Part shown: positions 8,635 through 17,922 of the stretch, piece by piece
Layout: every line of letters starts with the position of its first letter
Numbering within the stretch: the stretch's first letter is position 1
Source: JAFDYH01 sp049840875
GTDB lineage: Bacteria; Bacteroidota; Bacteroidia; Chitinophagales; Chitinophagaceae
Length of the DNA stretch: 64,000 nucleotides
NCBI GenBank assembly: GCA_049840875.1
Contig: JASGJE010000019.1
Coordinates: 186,001 to 250,000, forward strand
Direction: 5' to 3'
Made by a program: the position numbers and the translations under genes
The notes under the pieces: model-generated
Database searches by the model: none
Seen by the model: the letters and a program-made list of their open reading frames with translations, nothing else
Told to the model about the DNA's origin: nothing

Positions 8635-9519
8635 ATGAAACTTGCCTTTTTTGTATTTATTCTAAGTTTGGCGTCAGGTATTTCTTGTAATAATAACGCC
8701 GATTCGGTTCTTAGCTCGGGTACTGCTGATACGAGTCAAAATATCACAACTGATCCTGCAAAAGACTGGAAACTTGGTATTGCACTCTGGACATTTCATG
8801 AAATGAGTTTCACCGATGCTTTGGATAAGATTGATAGCACAGGATTGAAATATATTGAGCCAATTGTTTTTCAAAGAGCTGGTGATCAGTTTAAAGATTC
8901 ATCAATTTCGCAACTTTCCACAGACGGTATTGAGAAACTAAAGAAGATTATCAATGCCAGGGATCTTCTTGTAAAATCTATCTATATCGTTGGCGATTCT
9001 ACCATTCAATCATGGAAAAAGCAATTTGATCTTGCAAAACAGTTTAACGTCAGTTTTGTAACGACTGAACCGCCATTGAATATGTGGGATAACATCGATA
9101 GTCTTGCCGGCGTTTATGGAATTAAAGTTGCGATTCATGAACATTGGAAAGGTCCAAGCCATTACTGGAATCCCGACACCGTATTAGCTGCGATAAGTGG
9201 TCACTCGAATTTTGGAGCCTGTGCTGACCTCGGCCATTGGCCAAAAAGTGGAATTGTTCCCGCAGAAGCAATAAAGAAATTAAATGGGCATATCATTAAC
9301 TTACACCTGAGAGATATAGGGGCGTTCAATAACCCGTCTTTACGTGATACAATAACCGGAAAAGGTGTTGTAAATTTTCCGGCAGTATTTACAGAACTAA
9401 AAAAACAAAATTTCAAAGGATATATTTACATAGAACATGATGCGGAAAATCATCCTGATAACCTTCCCTTAGTATTGCATACAATAGCGTATTACAAGCA
9501 ACAATTGAATTTACAATAA
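8635..9519 (+). CDS. Sugar phosphate isomerase/epimerase-like TIM-barrel lipoprotein
   Basis: 294 residues with a lipoprotein signal (lipobox SGISC, Cys18), then a xylose-isomerase-like TIM barrel from about residue 45. Metal-site candidates typical of the AP-endonuclease-2/xylose isomerase fold are the Glu of YIEPIVF, the Glu/His of AIHEHW, the Asp/His of ADLGHW, the His of NLHLRD and the late Glu of YIEHD. Export with a TIM barrel is usual for Bacteroidota members of unknown substrate. It lies between the rhamnosidase and the Dabb/RhaT genes, so a sugar-related role outside the cytosol is likely but not proven. Confidence 0.82.
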   Translation: MKLAFFVFILSLASGISCNNNADSVLSSGTADTSQNITTDPAKDWKLGIALWTFHEMSFTDALDKIDSTGLKYIEPIVFQRAGDQFKDSSISQLSTDGIEKLKKIINARDLLVKSIYIVGDSTIQSWKKQFDLAKQFNVSFVTTEPPLNMWDNIDSLAGVYGIKVAIHEHWKGPSHYWNPDTVLAAISGHSNFGACADLGHWPKSGIVPAEAIKKLNGHIINLHLRDIGAFNNPSLRDTITGKGVVNFPAVFTELKKQNFKGYIYIEHDAENHPDNLPLVLHTIAYYKQQLNLQ

Positions 9520-9534
9520 TAATTACCTGCAACC

Positions 9535-9831
9535 ATGATAAGGCATACAGTTGTGTTTACGTTGAAATACCCTCCGGGCTCAGAGGAAGAGAAGTCTTTT
9601 TTTGAAGCTGCATCACAGTTAGCTGGTATACCAGGTGTAGGAAAGTTTGAAAGCTTACGACAGATAAGTAAGAAAAACCAGTATGCTTTTGGGTTCTCAA
9701 TGGAGTTTGAAAATGCGGCGGTTTATGATGCATACAACAGGGATGCATTACATGTCAGGTTCATTGAAGAATATTGGGTAAATGCTGTTACTGACTTTAT
9801 GGAGATTGACTATGAAATCATGAGTGATTAA
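9535..9831 (+). CDS. Dabb-family (A/B barrel) protein
   Basis: 98 residues, one dimeric alpha/beta-barrel domain beginning MIRHTVVFTLKY and ending FMEIDYEI. No signal peptide, so cytosolic. It starts 15 bp after the isomerase-like gene, in the same direction, and belongs to the rhamnose block. L-rhamnose mutarotase (encoded at 13346) has a related fold, so a role in anomer or ring handling can be imagined, but there is no direct evidence for it. Confidence 0.83.
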   Translation: MIRHTVVFTLKYPPGSEEEKSFFEAASQLAGIPGVGKFESLRQISKKNQYAFGFSMEFENAAVYDAYNRDALHVRFIEEYWVNAVTDFMEIDYEIMSD

Positions 9832-9983
9832 CAAACTTGGTGTTTTCACCTATAAACGGTCAAAAGGGTTATAAATGCACCGTTTTGGTGCTGTTTTTCC
9901 GCAAGACAGTACATGACAGTTACGGCATAGCACGACTCTATTTTTGGCCAGATTGCTTTTACCACATCGAAAAGAATCAACGG

Positions 9984-11039
9984 ATGCAGATAATACTCGG
10001 AATTATTTTTCACTTTATTGGCGGTTTTGCTTCAGGCAGCTTTTATATGCCGTTTAAAAAAGTGAAGGGTTGGCATTGGGAAAGTTACTGGATCATCGGT
10101 GGTTTATTTTCGTGGTTAATTGTGCCGCCGCTGGCCGCTTATCTTACTGTTCCGGGATTTGCAGAAATCATCAGAAACACCCCGTGGGAAGTTATTAAAT
10201 ACACAATTCTTTTTGGTGTGCTTTGGGGAATAGGAGGATTGACCTATGGGCTTGGCGTTCGTTATCTTGGCATGTCATTGGGTAATTCAATTGTGCTTGG
10301 ATTTTGCTCCGCATTTGGGGCCCTGGTTCCTTCTATCTACTATAATTTTTACCCTGCAGAAGGAAAAACAACGTTTACTGATTTACTAACTACATCATGG
10401 GGGCGAATTGTTTTGCTGGGAGTGATAGTTTGCTTATCAGGAATTTATATCTGTGGCCGGGCAGGAATGCTGAAAGAAAAAGAACTACCTGAAGAGGAAA
10501 AGAAAAAATCGGTTGCGGAATTCAGCCTCACCAAGGGCCTGACCGTTGCAATTATATCAGGAATACTCAGCGCCTGTTTCAATTTTGGAATAGAGGCGGG
10601 CAAACCAATGGCGAACGCCGCCGTTGCTGCAGGGTTTAATCCGCTTTATCAGAATAACGTAACCTATGTCACGCTGCTTTGGGGTGGGCTGGCAACTAAT
10701 TTTATCTGGTGTATGATTTTAAATACACGCAATAAAAGTTTTGGTGACTATGGAAATGCAAAGACGCCGTTGATAAAAAATTACTTGTTTTCGGCATTGG
10801 CAGGCACCACATGGTTTTTACAATTTTTCTTTTACGGAATGGGCGAAAGTAAATTGGGTAATGGCGCGAGCAGTTGGATATTACACATGGCATTCATAAT
10901 ACTGGTGGCTAATCTTTGGGGTATTGCGTTGAAAGAATGGAAAGGTGTAAGCCAGAAGACAAGAATGACTATAACGATAGGAATTTTAACAATTATCGCT
11001 TCAGTACTACTTGTAGGGTATGGAAATTCATTGAAATAG
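9984..11039 (+). CDS. rhaT: L-rhamnose:H+ symporter
   Basis: A membrane protein of 351 residues with about ten hydrophobic segments. It follows E. coli RhaT over its whole length: FYMPFKKVKGWHWESYW matches FYAPFKKVKKWSWETMW, and YGLGVRYLGMSLGNSI, ISGILSACFNFGIEAGKPM and WFLQFFFYGMGESK match in order. It imports L-rhamnose driven by protons. The ATG at 9984 is chosen because the protein there begins like family members (MQIILGIIFHFIGG); the frame is open from 9837 but the extra 49 residues do not look coding. Confidence 0.93.
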   Translation: MQIILGIIFHFIGGFASGSFYMPFKKVKGWHWESYWIIGGLFSWLIVPPLAAYLTVPGFAEIIRNTPWEVIKYTILFGVLWGIGGLTYGLGVRYLGMSLGNSIVLGFCSAFGALVPSIYYNFYPAEGKTTFTDLLTTSWGRIVLLGVIVCLSGIYICGRAGMLKEKELPEEEKKKSVAEFSLTKGLTVAIISGILSACFNFGIEAGKPMANAAVAAGFNPLYQNNVTYVTLLWGGLATNFIWCMILNTRNKSFGDYGNAKTPLIKNYLFSALAGTTWFLQFFFYGMGESKLGNGASSWILHMAFIILVANLWGIALKEWKGVSQKTRMTITIGILTIIASVLLVGYGNSLK

Positions 11040-11049
11040 AAACGAAGAT

Positions 11050-11065
11050 CTGACGGCCTCCGTCT
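11050..11065 (+). terminator. Weak hairpin after rhaT
   Basis: GACGG-CCT-CCGTC forms a short stem shortly after the rhaT stop. Only a mixed T/C tail follows. It may attenuate transcription into the aldolase gene; it is too weak to call a strong terminator. Confidence 0.3.
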
Positions 11066-11169
11066 TACCTGTGATGAAAGTAAATTTTTGAAAACGTGAA
11101 TGAAAAATAAATGTTGATGTGTGGGGTCTGATCTATAAAGCCAATTATAACTAAAAATAATTTTTTACC

Positions 11170-13287
11170 ATGAACTTGACTATGCAATTCAAACATGTGA
11201 GCTACTTGTGGGATGAACAAAAGGCGGCAGAGCTTGCGGGAGATGAAGTAGGTTTATTAGTCTATCGTTCCAATTTATTAGGCGCTGACCTTCGATTGAC
11301 AAACTATGGCGGTGGCAATACATCCTGTAAGATTTTTTCGAAAGACCCACTTACAGGTAAGCAAGTTGAAGTAATGTGGGTAAAGGGAAGTGGTGGTGAT
11401 CTTGGTACCATGAAGAGAAGCGGTTTAGCTGCATTATATGTTGATCGTCTTCGTTCACTCACGAATGTTTATCGCGGCATCGAACATGAGGATGAAATGG
11501 TGGAACTTTTTAATCATTGCATTTATGATCTCGCCTCAAAAGCGCCATCGATTGATACTCCTTTGCATGGCTTTCTTCCGTTCAAACATATTGACCATTT
11601 ACATCCTGATGCAGCCATTGCAATTGCTGCCGCTAAGGATGGAAAAAAGATCACGCAAGAGTTGTTTAATGGTACGATTGGTTGGGTAGAATGGCAGCGC
11701 CCAGGATTTGATTTAGGGTTAAAATTAAAAGCATGCCTCGATGACAATCCAGGCATAAGGGGCATTATGCTGGGCTCACATGGTTTGTTTACATGGGGAG
11801 ATACTGCTTACGAAAGTTATATCAATACGCTTGAGGTTATTGAGCGTTGCGCTCAATATCTTGAGGATAATTATGGCAAGAAGCGTGCAGTGTTTGGTGG
11901 GCAAAAAATAAAATCTCTTGCTAAAGGCGATCGATTGAATGTAGCGGCGACGCTTGCACCTGTGTTGAGAGGTTTTTGTTCTTCCAAAACAAAGATGATA
12001 GGTCATTTTACAGATGATGAACGAGTGCTTGAGTTTATCAATTCCAATGATCTTGGCCGCCTCGCGCCAATGGGAACCAGTTGTCCCGATCATTTTTTAA
12101 GAACGAAGATTTCTCCATTGGTATTAAACCTTTCGCCAGATGAGGATGTAAACAATACAGTTGTTATAAAAGAGAAGATCGCACCGCTATTTACAGCATA
12201 CAGGGAGATGTATGGTGAATATTATAACGCATGCAAACATCCAAATAGTCCGGCGATACGCGATGCAAACCCGGTAATTATTCTATATCCGGGAGTTGGT
12301 ATGTTTTCTTTTGCAAAAGATAAACAGACTGCAAGAGTAGCTGCAGAATTTTATATTAACGCAATTAATGTAATGAAAGGCGCGGAAGCTGTAAGTGAAT
12401 ACACTTCTTTGCCTAGACAGGAAGCTTTCAATATCGAATATTGGCTGTTGGAAGAAGCTAAACTGCAACGGATGCCAAAGCCAAAAGCATTAAGTGGCAG
12501 GATAGCTTTGATAACCGGCAGTGCCGGTGGAATTGGTAAAGCTATCGCAAAACGTTTTGCAGAAGAAGGCGCCTGTGTTATAATAAATGATATTAACGAA
12601 GAACGGTTAACAAGCGCTTCGGCTGAATTTCAAAAGCAATATGGTAATGACGCAGTAGCATCTACATTGCTGGACGTAACGAATAGTTCGAGTATTGATA
12701 AGGCGTTTATAAATACAGTGCTTGCATTTGGCGGGGTTGATATCGTTGTTAATAATGCCGGTATCAGCATTTCAAAAGCAATAGCGGAGCATACAATTGA
12801 AGATTGGGATAAATTATACAATATACTGGCTAAAGGACAATTCGTCGTTTCAAAAGTAGCGGTTGAAATAATGAGAAAGCAAGGTTTTGGCGGTGATATA
12901 CTCAATATCGTTTCGAAGAATTCAGTTGTGGCGGGCCCCAACAATACCGGTTATGGATCAGCAAAAGCTGCGCAGGCACATCTTTCTCGTCTGCTTGCAG
13001 CGGAGCTTGGTCCCGATAAAATTCGGGTAAACATTGTAAACCCTGATGCGGTTATTGCTGACAGCAATATCTGGGCAGGTGGCTGGGCAGAAGGTCGTGC
13101 AAAAGCTTATGGCATTAAAGTAGAAGAATTGCCTGCATACTATGCAAAACGAACATTGTTGAATGAGGCTATTTTACCTGAAGACATTGCCAATGCCTGT
13201 TTCGTTTTTGTGGGTGGCTTATTGAATAAATCAACTGGTAATGCATTGAATGTTGATGGGGGAGTAGCAGCAGCGTTTTTGAGATAG
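11170..13287 (+). CDS. Bifunctional rhamnulose-1-phosphate aldolase / lactaldehyde (short-chain) dehydrogenase
   Basis: 705 residues with two enzymes fused. Residues about 1-430 form a class II aldolase domain (GGGNTSCK, HGFLPFKHIDHLHPDA with metal-binding His residues, GSHGLFTWG) that splits L-rhamnulose-1-phosphate into DHAP and L-lactaldehyde. Residues about 440-705 form a short-chain dehydrogenase (TGSAGGIGKA for NAD, catalytic Y595 and K599 in YGSAKAAQ) that converts the lactaldehyde. This is the known RhaD-ADH fusion family. It lies between rhaT and rhaM/rhaI. The start may be the ATG at 11170 or at 11182. Confidence 0.93.
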   Translation: MNLTMQFKHVSYLWDEQKAAELAGDEVGLLVYRSNLLGADLRLTNYGGGNTSCKIFSKDPLTGKQVEVMWVKGSGGDLGTMKRSGLAALYVDRLRSLTNVYRGIEHEDEMVELFNHCIYDLASKAPSIDTPLHGFLPFKHIDHLHPDAAIAIAAAKDGKKITQELFNGTIGWVEWQRPGFDLGLKLKACLDDNPGIRGIMLGSHGLFTWGDTAYESYINTLEVIERCAQYLEDNYGKKRAVFGGQKIKSLAKGDRLNVAATLAPVLRGFCSSKTKMIGHFTDDERVLEFINSNDLGRLAPMGTSCPDHFLRTKISPLVLNLSPDEDVNNTVVIKEKIAPLFTAYREMYGEYYNACKHPNSPAIRDANPVIILYPGVGMFSFAKDKQTARVAAEFYINAINVMKGAEAVSEYTSLPRQEAFNIEYWLLEEAKLQRMPKPKALSGRIALITGSAGGIGKAIAKRFAEEGACVIINDINEERLTSASAEFQKQYGNDAVASTLLDVTNSSSIDKAFINTVLAFGGVDIVVNNAGISISKAIAEHTIEDWDKLYNILAKGQFVVSKVAVEIMRKQGFGGDILNIVSKNSVVAGPNNTGYGSAKAAQAHLSRLLAAELGPDKIRVNIVNPDAVIADSNIWAGGWAEGRAKAYGIKVEELPAYYAKRTLLNEAILPEDIANACFVFVGGLLNKSTGNALNVDGGVAAAFLR

Positions 13288-13345
13288 GTCGTAGATTGGT
13301 GAGATTTTTATTCCAAAATAGTCAGTCTTGTAAATAAATAAATCT

Positions 13346-13660
13346 ATGCCTCGCGTCGCTTTCAGGATGAAATTGTTTAAGGGACAGGAAACTGAATACA
13401 AGAGAAGACATGATACGCTATGGCCGGAATTAAAACAATTGTTGAAAAATGCAGGAGTGAAAGAGTATTCCATTTTCCTGGATGACGGTACAAATGACCT
13501 GTTCGGATATCTCACTATTGATGATCCTCAAGAACTGGATAAACTGCCAACCGATATCATAATGCAAAAATGGTGGTCGTATATGAAAGACATTATGGAC
13601 ACCAATGCTGACAATTCACCAATTAGTATTCCCCTGAAAGAAGTGTTCTACTTACCTTAA
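13346..13660 (+). CDS. rhaM: L-rhamnose mutarotase
   Basis: 104 residues. It interconverts the alpha and beta anomers of L-rhamnose, supplying the isomerase. Family landmarks are present: RRHDTLWPEL with the catalytic His at 21, QKWWSYMKDIM, and the invariant C-terminus EVFYLP. The length equals that of E. coli RhaM. It lies between the aldolase/dehydrogenase fusion and the isomerase gene. Confidence 0.94.
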   Translation: MPRVAFRMKLFKGQETEYKRRHDTLWPELKQLLKNAGVKEYSIFLDDGTNDLFGYLTIDDPQELDKLPTDIIMQKWWSYMKDIMDTNADNSPISIPLKEVFYLP

Positions 13661-13680
13661 GTTTGCTTAAACGATTTGCA

Positions 13681-14955
13681 ATGCAGATAGAAAAATATAA
13701 AATTGAAGAACACAACAAATCATTGCAGAAAGATCATCAGAGAAAGTTTGATTTCATTGCAAACGATTTGAGTGATGTGAATGGTTTAATACAGAAGTTG
13801 ATCGATTTCCAGGTCGCAATTCCTTCCTGGGCATTGGGTACAGGTGGTACACGATTTGGCCGTTTTAGTGGTGGTGGTGAGCCTCGCAGCCTCGAGGAGA
13901 AAATCGAAGACATCGGGCTATTACATTCCTTGAACAGATCCAGCGGCGCAATCTCACTACATATTCCCTGGGATATACCAGAAAATGCAACAAACATAAA
14001 AGCTCTTGCAGCACAGCATCAGTTGAAGTTTGATGCGATGAACTCAAACACGTTCCAGGATCAACCTGCGCAAAAGTTGAGTTACAAATTCGGATCAATG
14101 CAGCATGTAGACAAGGCCGTTAGAAAACAAGCAATCGATCATAATATAGAAGTGATTAAATATGGTATTGAATTAGGATCATCCTCGTTGACTGTATGGC
14201 TTAGTGATGGCAGTTGTTTTCCGGGACAATTGAATTTCAGAAAAGCATTTCAAAATACATTGGAAAGTTTGCAGGAAGTTTATTCCGCATTGCCGGCAGA
14301 ATGGAAAATGTTTGTTGAATACAAAGCGTTTGAGCCAAACTTTTATTCGACAACGGTTGGTGATTGGGGACAATCATTATTGTACGCTTCGAAATTGGGA
14401 AAGCAGGCATATACCTTAGTAGATCTTGGCCATCATCTTGCGAATGCTAATATTGAACAGATTGTTGCTTTGTTATTAATGGAAGGTAAACTTGGTGGTT
14501 TTCATTTTAATGATAGTAAATATGGCGATGATGATTTAACCGTTGGCAGTATCAAGCCGTACCAGTTGTTTTTGATTTTTAACGAATTGGTGGAAGGAAT
14601 GGATGCGCGGGGTATGAACCATGCAGAAGATTTAGGCTGGATGATAGATGCAAGCCATAATGTAAAAGATCCATTGGAGGATTTATTGCAATCCGTCGAG
14701 GCAATTATGATCACCTATGCACAGGCATTAATTGTCGATCGGAAAAAACTCAATGCAGCGCAACTAAACAATGATGCAGTTGTCGCGCAAGAGATATTGC
14801 AACAGGCGTTTCGCACAGATGTCAGACCGTTGGTAGCAGAAGCAAGACGTAAGAGCGGCGGAGCATTGCAACCGTTGCAACTATTCAGATCTGAAAAAGT
14901 GAGGAGTCATTTAATAAAAGAGCGTGGCTCAAAAGTCGTTGCCACAGGACTGTAA
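13681..14955 (+). CDS. rhaI: L-rhamnose isomerase, RhaI type
   Basis: A metal-dependent TIM-barrel isomerase of 424 residues converting L-rhamnose to L-rhamnulose. It resembles the Bacillus/Pseudomonas stutzeri type rather than E. coli RhaA. Typical segments are WALGTGGTRFGRF, FDAMNSNTFQDQ, LWLSDGS-like TVWLSDGSCFPGQ, FVEYKAFEP (metal Glu), VDLGHH and FHFNDSKYGDDDL. A TTG at 13663 is in frame, but the ATG at 13681 (MQIEKYKIEEHN) matches family N-termini better. It begins 20 bp after rhaM. Confidence 0.92.
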   Translation: MQIEKYKIEEHNKSLQKDHQRKFDFIANDLSDVNGLIQKLIDFQVAIPSWALGTGGTRFGRFSGGGEPRSLEEKIEDIGLLHSLNRSSGAISLHIPWDIPENATNIKALAAQHQLKFDAMNSNTFQDQPAQKLSYKFGSMQHVDKAVRKQAIDHNIEVIKYGIELGSSSLTVWLSDGSCFPGQLNFRKAFQNTLESLQEVYSALPAEWKMFVEYKAFEPNFYSTTVGDWGQSLLYASKLGKQAYTLVDLGHHLANANIEQIVALLLMEGKLGGFHFNDSKYGDDDLTVGSIKPYQLFLIFNELVEGMDARGMNHAEDLGWMIDASHNVKDPLEDLLQSVEAIMITYAQALIVDRKKLNAAQLNNDAVVAQEILQQAFRTDVRPLVAEARRKSGGALQPLQLFRSEKVRSHLIKERGSKVVATGL

Positions 14956-15019
14956 TGCTGTAATGGTTGTTAACTTTTTAAAAGTTGACAACTATTATAA
15001 TCTTTGAATATAGAATAGC

Positions 15020-16414
15020 ATGAACAAAATACCCGTAATACTAATCTTCGATATAGGAAAAACAAACAAGAAAATTTTACTTTTCGATGAACAGTATAAA
15101 ATTGTTTATGAGACGAATGAGCAATTCAAAGAAATAAATGATGAAGATGGATTTGCAGGCGAAGATGTGAAAGCATTAACCAACTGGATCAAAGATTCAT
15201 TTGAAAAGTTATTGAGTGACGACCGGTTTATAATTAAAGCCGTCAATTTTTCCGGTTACGGAGCAAGTTTTGTTTATATCGATGATGACGGGAACGTTTC
15301 TCTTCCGTTGTATAACTATCTGAAGCCCTTTCCTGAAGATTTAAAAAACCAATTTTACTCTAAATACGGCGGAGAAGATTTGGTTTCAAGACAGACTGCT
15401 TCGCCAGTTCTCGGTCATTTAAATTCGGGATTACAAGTATATCGTTTGAAATACGAAAAACCTGGAGCGTTCAGGAAAATTAAATGGGCATTGCACTTGC
15501 CGCAATATTTAAGCTATGTGCTGGCAAAAAAAGCGGTTTCGGATATTACAAGTATTGGTTGTCACACGTTGCTTTGGAATTTTGAAATAAAGAATTACCA
15601 TGAATGGGTAATCAAAGAAGGTATTGCTGAAAAGCTGGCTCCCGTGGTAAAGGCTGATGCCATTGTAGGCAGTATAAAAGATCAAATACCGGTTGGTACG
15701 GGTATCCATGATAGTTCATCGGCATTGATTCCCTATCTCGCCTCCATTCAGAATCCTTTTATATTGTTATCGACAGGAACCTGGTGCATCAGTCTGAATC
15801 CGTTTAATACTATTCCACTAACTGATGAAGAGCTGAAGCAGGATTGTTTATGCTATTTGACATACCAGGGAAAGCCTGTAAAAGCTTCCCGATTGTTCGC
15901 AGGCTATGAGCATGAGCAAGAGGTAAAGCGTCTTGCGTCACATTTTAATCAAGCAGATGATTATTATACCAGCATCCGGTTCCAACCAGAAATTTTTAAG
16001 CAACAAAAAAATATTCACTCTTACGGAAATTATCAAAAAAGCAACCTGGTTCAATCTGAATTTAGCGGGAGATCATTGAATGATTTTGGAAATTATGAAG
16101 AAGCCTATCATCAATTGATTGCTGATATTATAAAGGAACAGGTAAGATCAACGAAGCTTGTATTAAACGGAACTTCTGTGAAAAAGATTTTTGTTGATGG
16201 AGGATTTAGCAAGAATGATATTTATATGCATCTTCTCGCTGCGGCGTTTCCGGCAATGGAAGTTTATGCAGCTTCCGTTCCCCAGGCTTCCGCAATTGGC
16301 GCCGCAATGGCAATTCATTCTTACTGGAATAAGAATGAATTGCCAAAAGATATTATTGGGTTGAAGTTGTATTCCGCTCAAACAGAAAGAGCTTCAGCTA
16401 AGGTTCAGAATTAA
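15020..16414 (+). CDS. FGGY-family carbohydrate kinase, probable L-rhamnulokinase
   Basis: 464 residues. The N-terminal FDIGKTNKK phosphate loop and C-terminal IFVDGGFSKNDIYMHLLA are hallmark segments of FGGY kinases; LSTGTWCISLNP is the ATP-site segment. Given its place after rhaM and rhaI it most likely phosphorylates L-rhamnulose at position 1, completing the pathway before the aldolase. Sequence alone would also allow fuculose or another sugar. Its stop overlaps the stop of the convergent M24 gene by 4 bp, with no room for a classic terminator. Confidence 0.87.
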   Translation: MNKIPVILIFDIGKTNKKILLFDEQYKIVYETNEQFKEINDEDGFAGEDVKALTNWIKDSFEKLLSDDRFIIKAVNFSGYGASFVYIDDDGNVSLPLYNYLKPFPEDLKNQFYSKYGGEDLVSRQTASPVLGHLNSGLQVYRLKYEKPGAFRKIKWALHLPQYLSYVLAKKAVSDITSIGCHTLLWNFEIKNYHEWVIKEGIAEKLAPVVKADAIVGSIKDQIPVGTGIHDSSSALIPYLASIQNPFILLSTGTWCISLNPFNTIPLTDEELKQDCLCYLTYQGKPVKASRLFAGYEHEQEVKRLASHFNQADDYYTSIRFQPEIFKQQKNIHSYGNYQKSNLVQSEFSGRSLNDFGNYEEAYHQLIADIIKEQVRSTKLVLNGTSVKKIFVDGGFSKNDIYMHLLAAAFPAMEVYAASVPQASAIGAAMAIHSYWNKNELPKDIIGLKLYSAQTERASAKVQN

Positions 16415-17709
16415 TAGTGTACTTTAAAACCCGGTATCGGTTCATCAATCGATACGCTTTGTTCTGAAAACCATTTGGCTCCTCCCGGTGTCATATATGC
16501 GCAATCTTCGAGACGCACGCCGAATTCTCCGTAAATAGATATATTAGGTTCAACACTAAAGCACATACCAACCTGCAAAGGTTGTTTATTTCCCCGTACC
16601 ATATTGCCCCATTCATGTCCATCCATTCCGATGCCATGTCCGGTACGATGCGGTAATCCCGGAATTTTATAATCAGGACCAAAGCCGGCGTCGGTAATAA
16701 CTTTACGTGCGGCAAAATCAACGTTTTCACAAGCGCTGCCAAGTTGTGCAGCCGCAAATCCTGCCGACTGTGCTTTTTTCTCAAGATCCCATATTTCCCG
16801 CTGGCGTTTTGTTGGCTCAGCGCCGAATACAATCGTGCGACTGATATCAGACGAATATCCTTCTACCTGGCAACCCCCATCCATCAATACTATATCACCT
16901 TTCTTTAATCGTCTCGGTTCGATGCTGCCATGCGGGTAAGCGGACGCTTCACCAAAGTTTACATCAATGCCGCCTGCAGCGCCAAGTTTTGCATGTGCTT
17001 CTTCCGTAATTGCCGAGAAATCGCCTTTGCTCATTCCTTCATACAATAATGATATTCCTACTTTATATGCCGCTATTGTAATGTCGTTTGCCTTTTGCAT
17101 CAATGCGAGTTCTGCCTGCGTTTTAATCATACGGCAAGGCATTGTTACAAGATCACCGTTAATATAATTGAGATTAGAAGCTTCTTTTCGTATTCCATCA
17201 AAAACAAAAAAACGTAAACGTTCTTCCATTCCAATGTTTCCTGACTTTATACCATAGTCTTTAAAAAGACCCGCAACCTGTTTGTATGGACTTTCATGTT
17301 CTTCCCATGTTCTTACATCTTTCCCGATTGTAATCAATTGACGCAAACGCTCGGCCTCAAACGCCGGACTAACATATTTCACTTCTCCACGGGCAGGTAT
17401 AACGGCGACCATTGTACGCTCACTCGGCCACCAACTAATACCTGTAAAATATTTTAGAGAAGTACCGCTGTCCAGTACTAAGGCTTCCATTTTATTTTCA
17501 ACCATCAACCGCTGCACTTTTTCTATTCGTGCTTCACGTTCTTGTAGCGAAATTGGTACCACGTCACCTGTCATTGGTTTCAGATCGTCAAGAATTGTTC
17601 CTTTAGGAACAGCATCTGAATTTCGAAATGATGATAGAGCTGGAATCAGTGCAGCTCCGGCCGCGTTACCAGCGGTAAGGCGAAGGAAATCTCTTCTTTT
17701 TAAACTCAT
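16411..17709 (-). CDS. Tat-exported M24 (Xaa-Pro) peptidase
   Basis: 432 residues from the ATG at 17709. The N-terminus MSLKRRDFLRLTAGNAAGAAL is a twin-arginine signal (RRDFLR). Residues about 70-190 form a creatinase N-terminal domain and 195-430 the pita-bread M24 catalytic domain. Metal ligands are visible as DGG and SSDISRT (two Asp), HRTGHGIG (His), SVEPNI and RLEDCA (two Glu). It should cleave Xaa-Pro bonds or act as a related amidohydrolase in the periplasm. It is minus-strand like the phosphonate genes but separated from them by about 210 bp, and a functional link is not evident. Confidence 0.9.
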   Translation of the reverse strand: MSLKRRDFLRLTAGNAAGAALIPALSSFRNSDAVPKGTILDDLKPMTGDVVPISLQEREARIEKVQRLMVENKMEALVLDSGTSLKYFTGISWWPSERTMVAVIPARGEVKYVSPAFEAERLRQLITIGKDVRTWEEHESPYKQVAGLFKDYGIKSGNIGMEERLRFFVFDGIRKEASNLNYINGDLVTMPCRMIKTQAELALMQKANDITIAAYKVGISLLYEGMSKGDFSAITEEAHAKLGAAGGIDVNFGEASAYPHGSIEPRRLKKGDIVLMDGGCQVEGYSSDISRTIVFGAEPTKRQREIWDLEKKAQSAGFAAAQLGSACENVDFAARKVITDAGFGPDYKIPGLPHRTGHGIGMDGHEWGNMVRGNKQPLQVGMCFSVEPNISIYGEFGVRLEDCAYMTPGGAKWFSEQSVSIDEPIPGFKVHY

Positions 17710-17922
17710 GTGTGTTGGATTAATGATAGGAGAATAAATCAATCCAGATAAAGTTAAGGAGGCTTTACCAGAAATACAGGAATGACTATGAACGTCTTCT
17801 TAACAATTATGAACGGGAAAAAAAATTGCAATGATCAATTTGCAGTTGTCAATTCACCAATTCTTTAAGATGCGATCATCGTGAATTAAAAACAGACTGC
17901 ATATTGCTTATTGCATAAAGCT

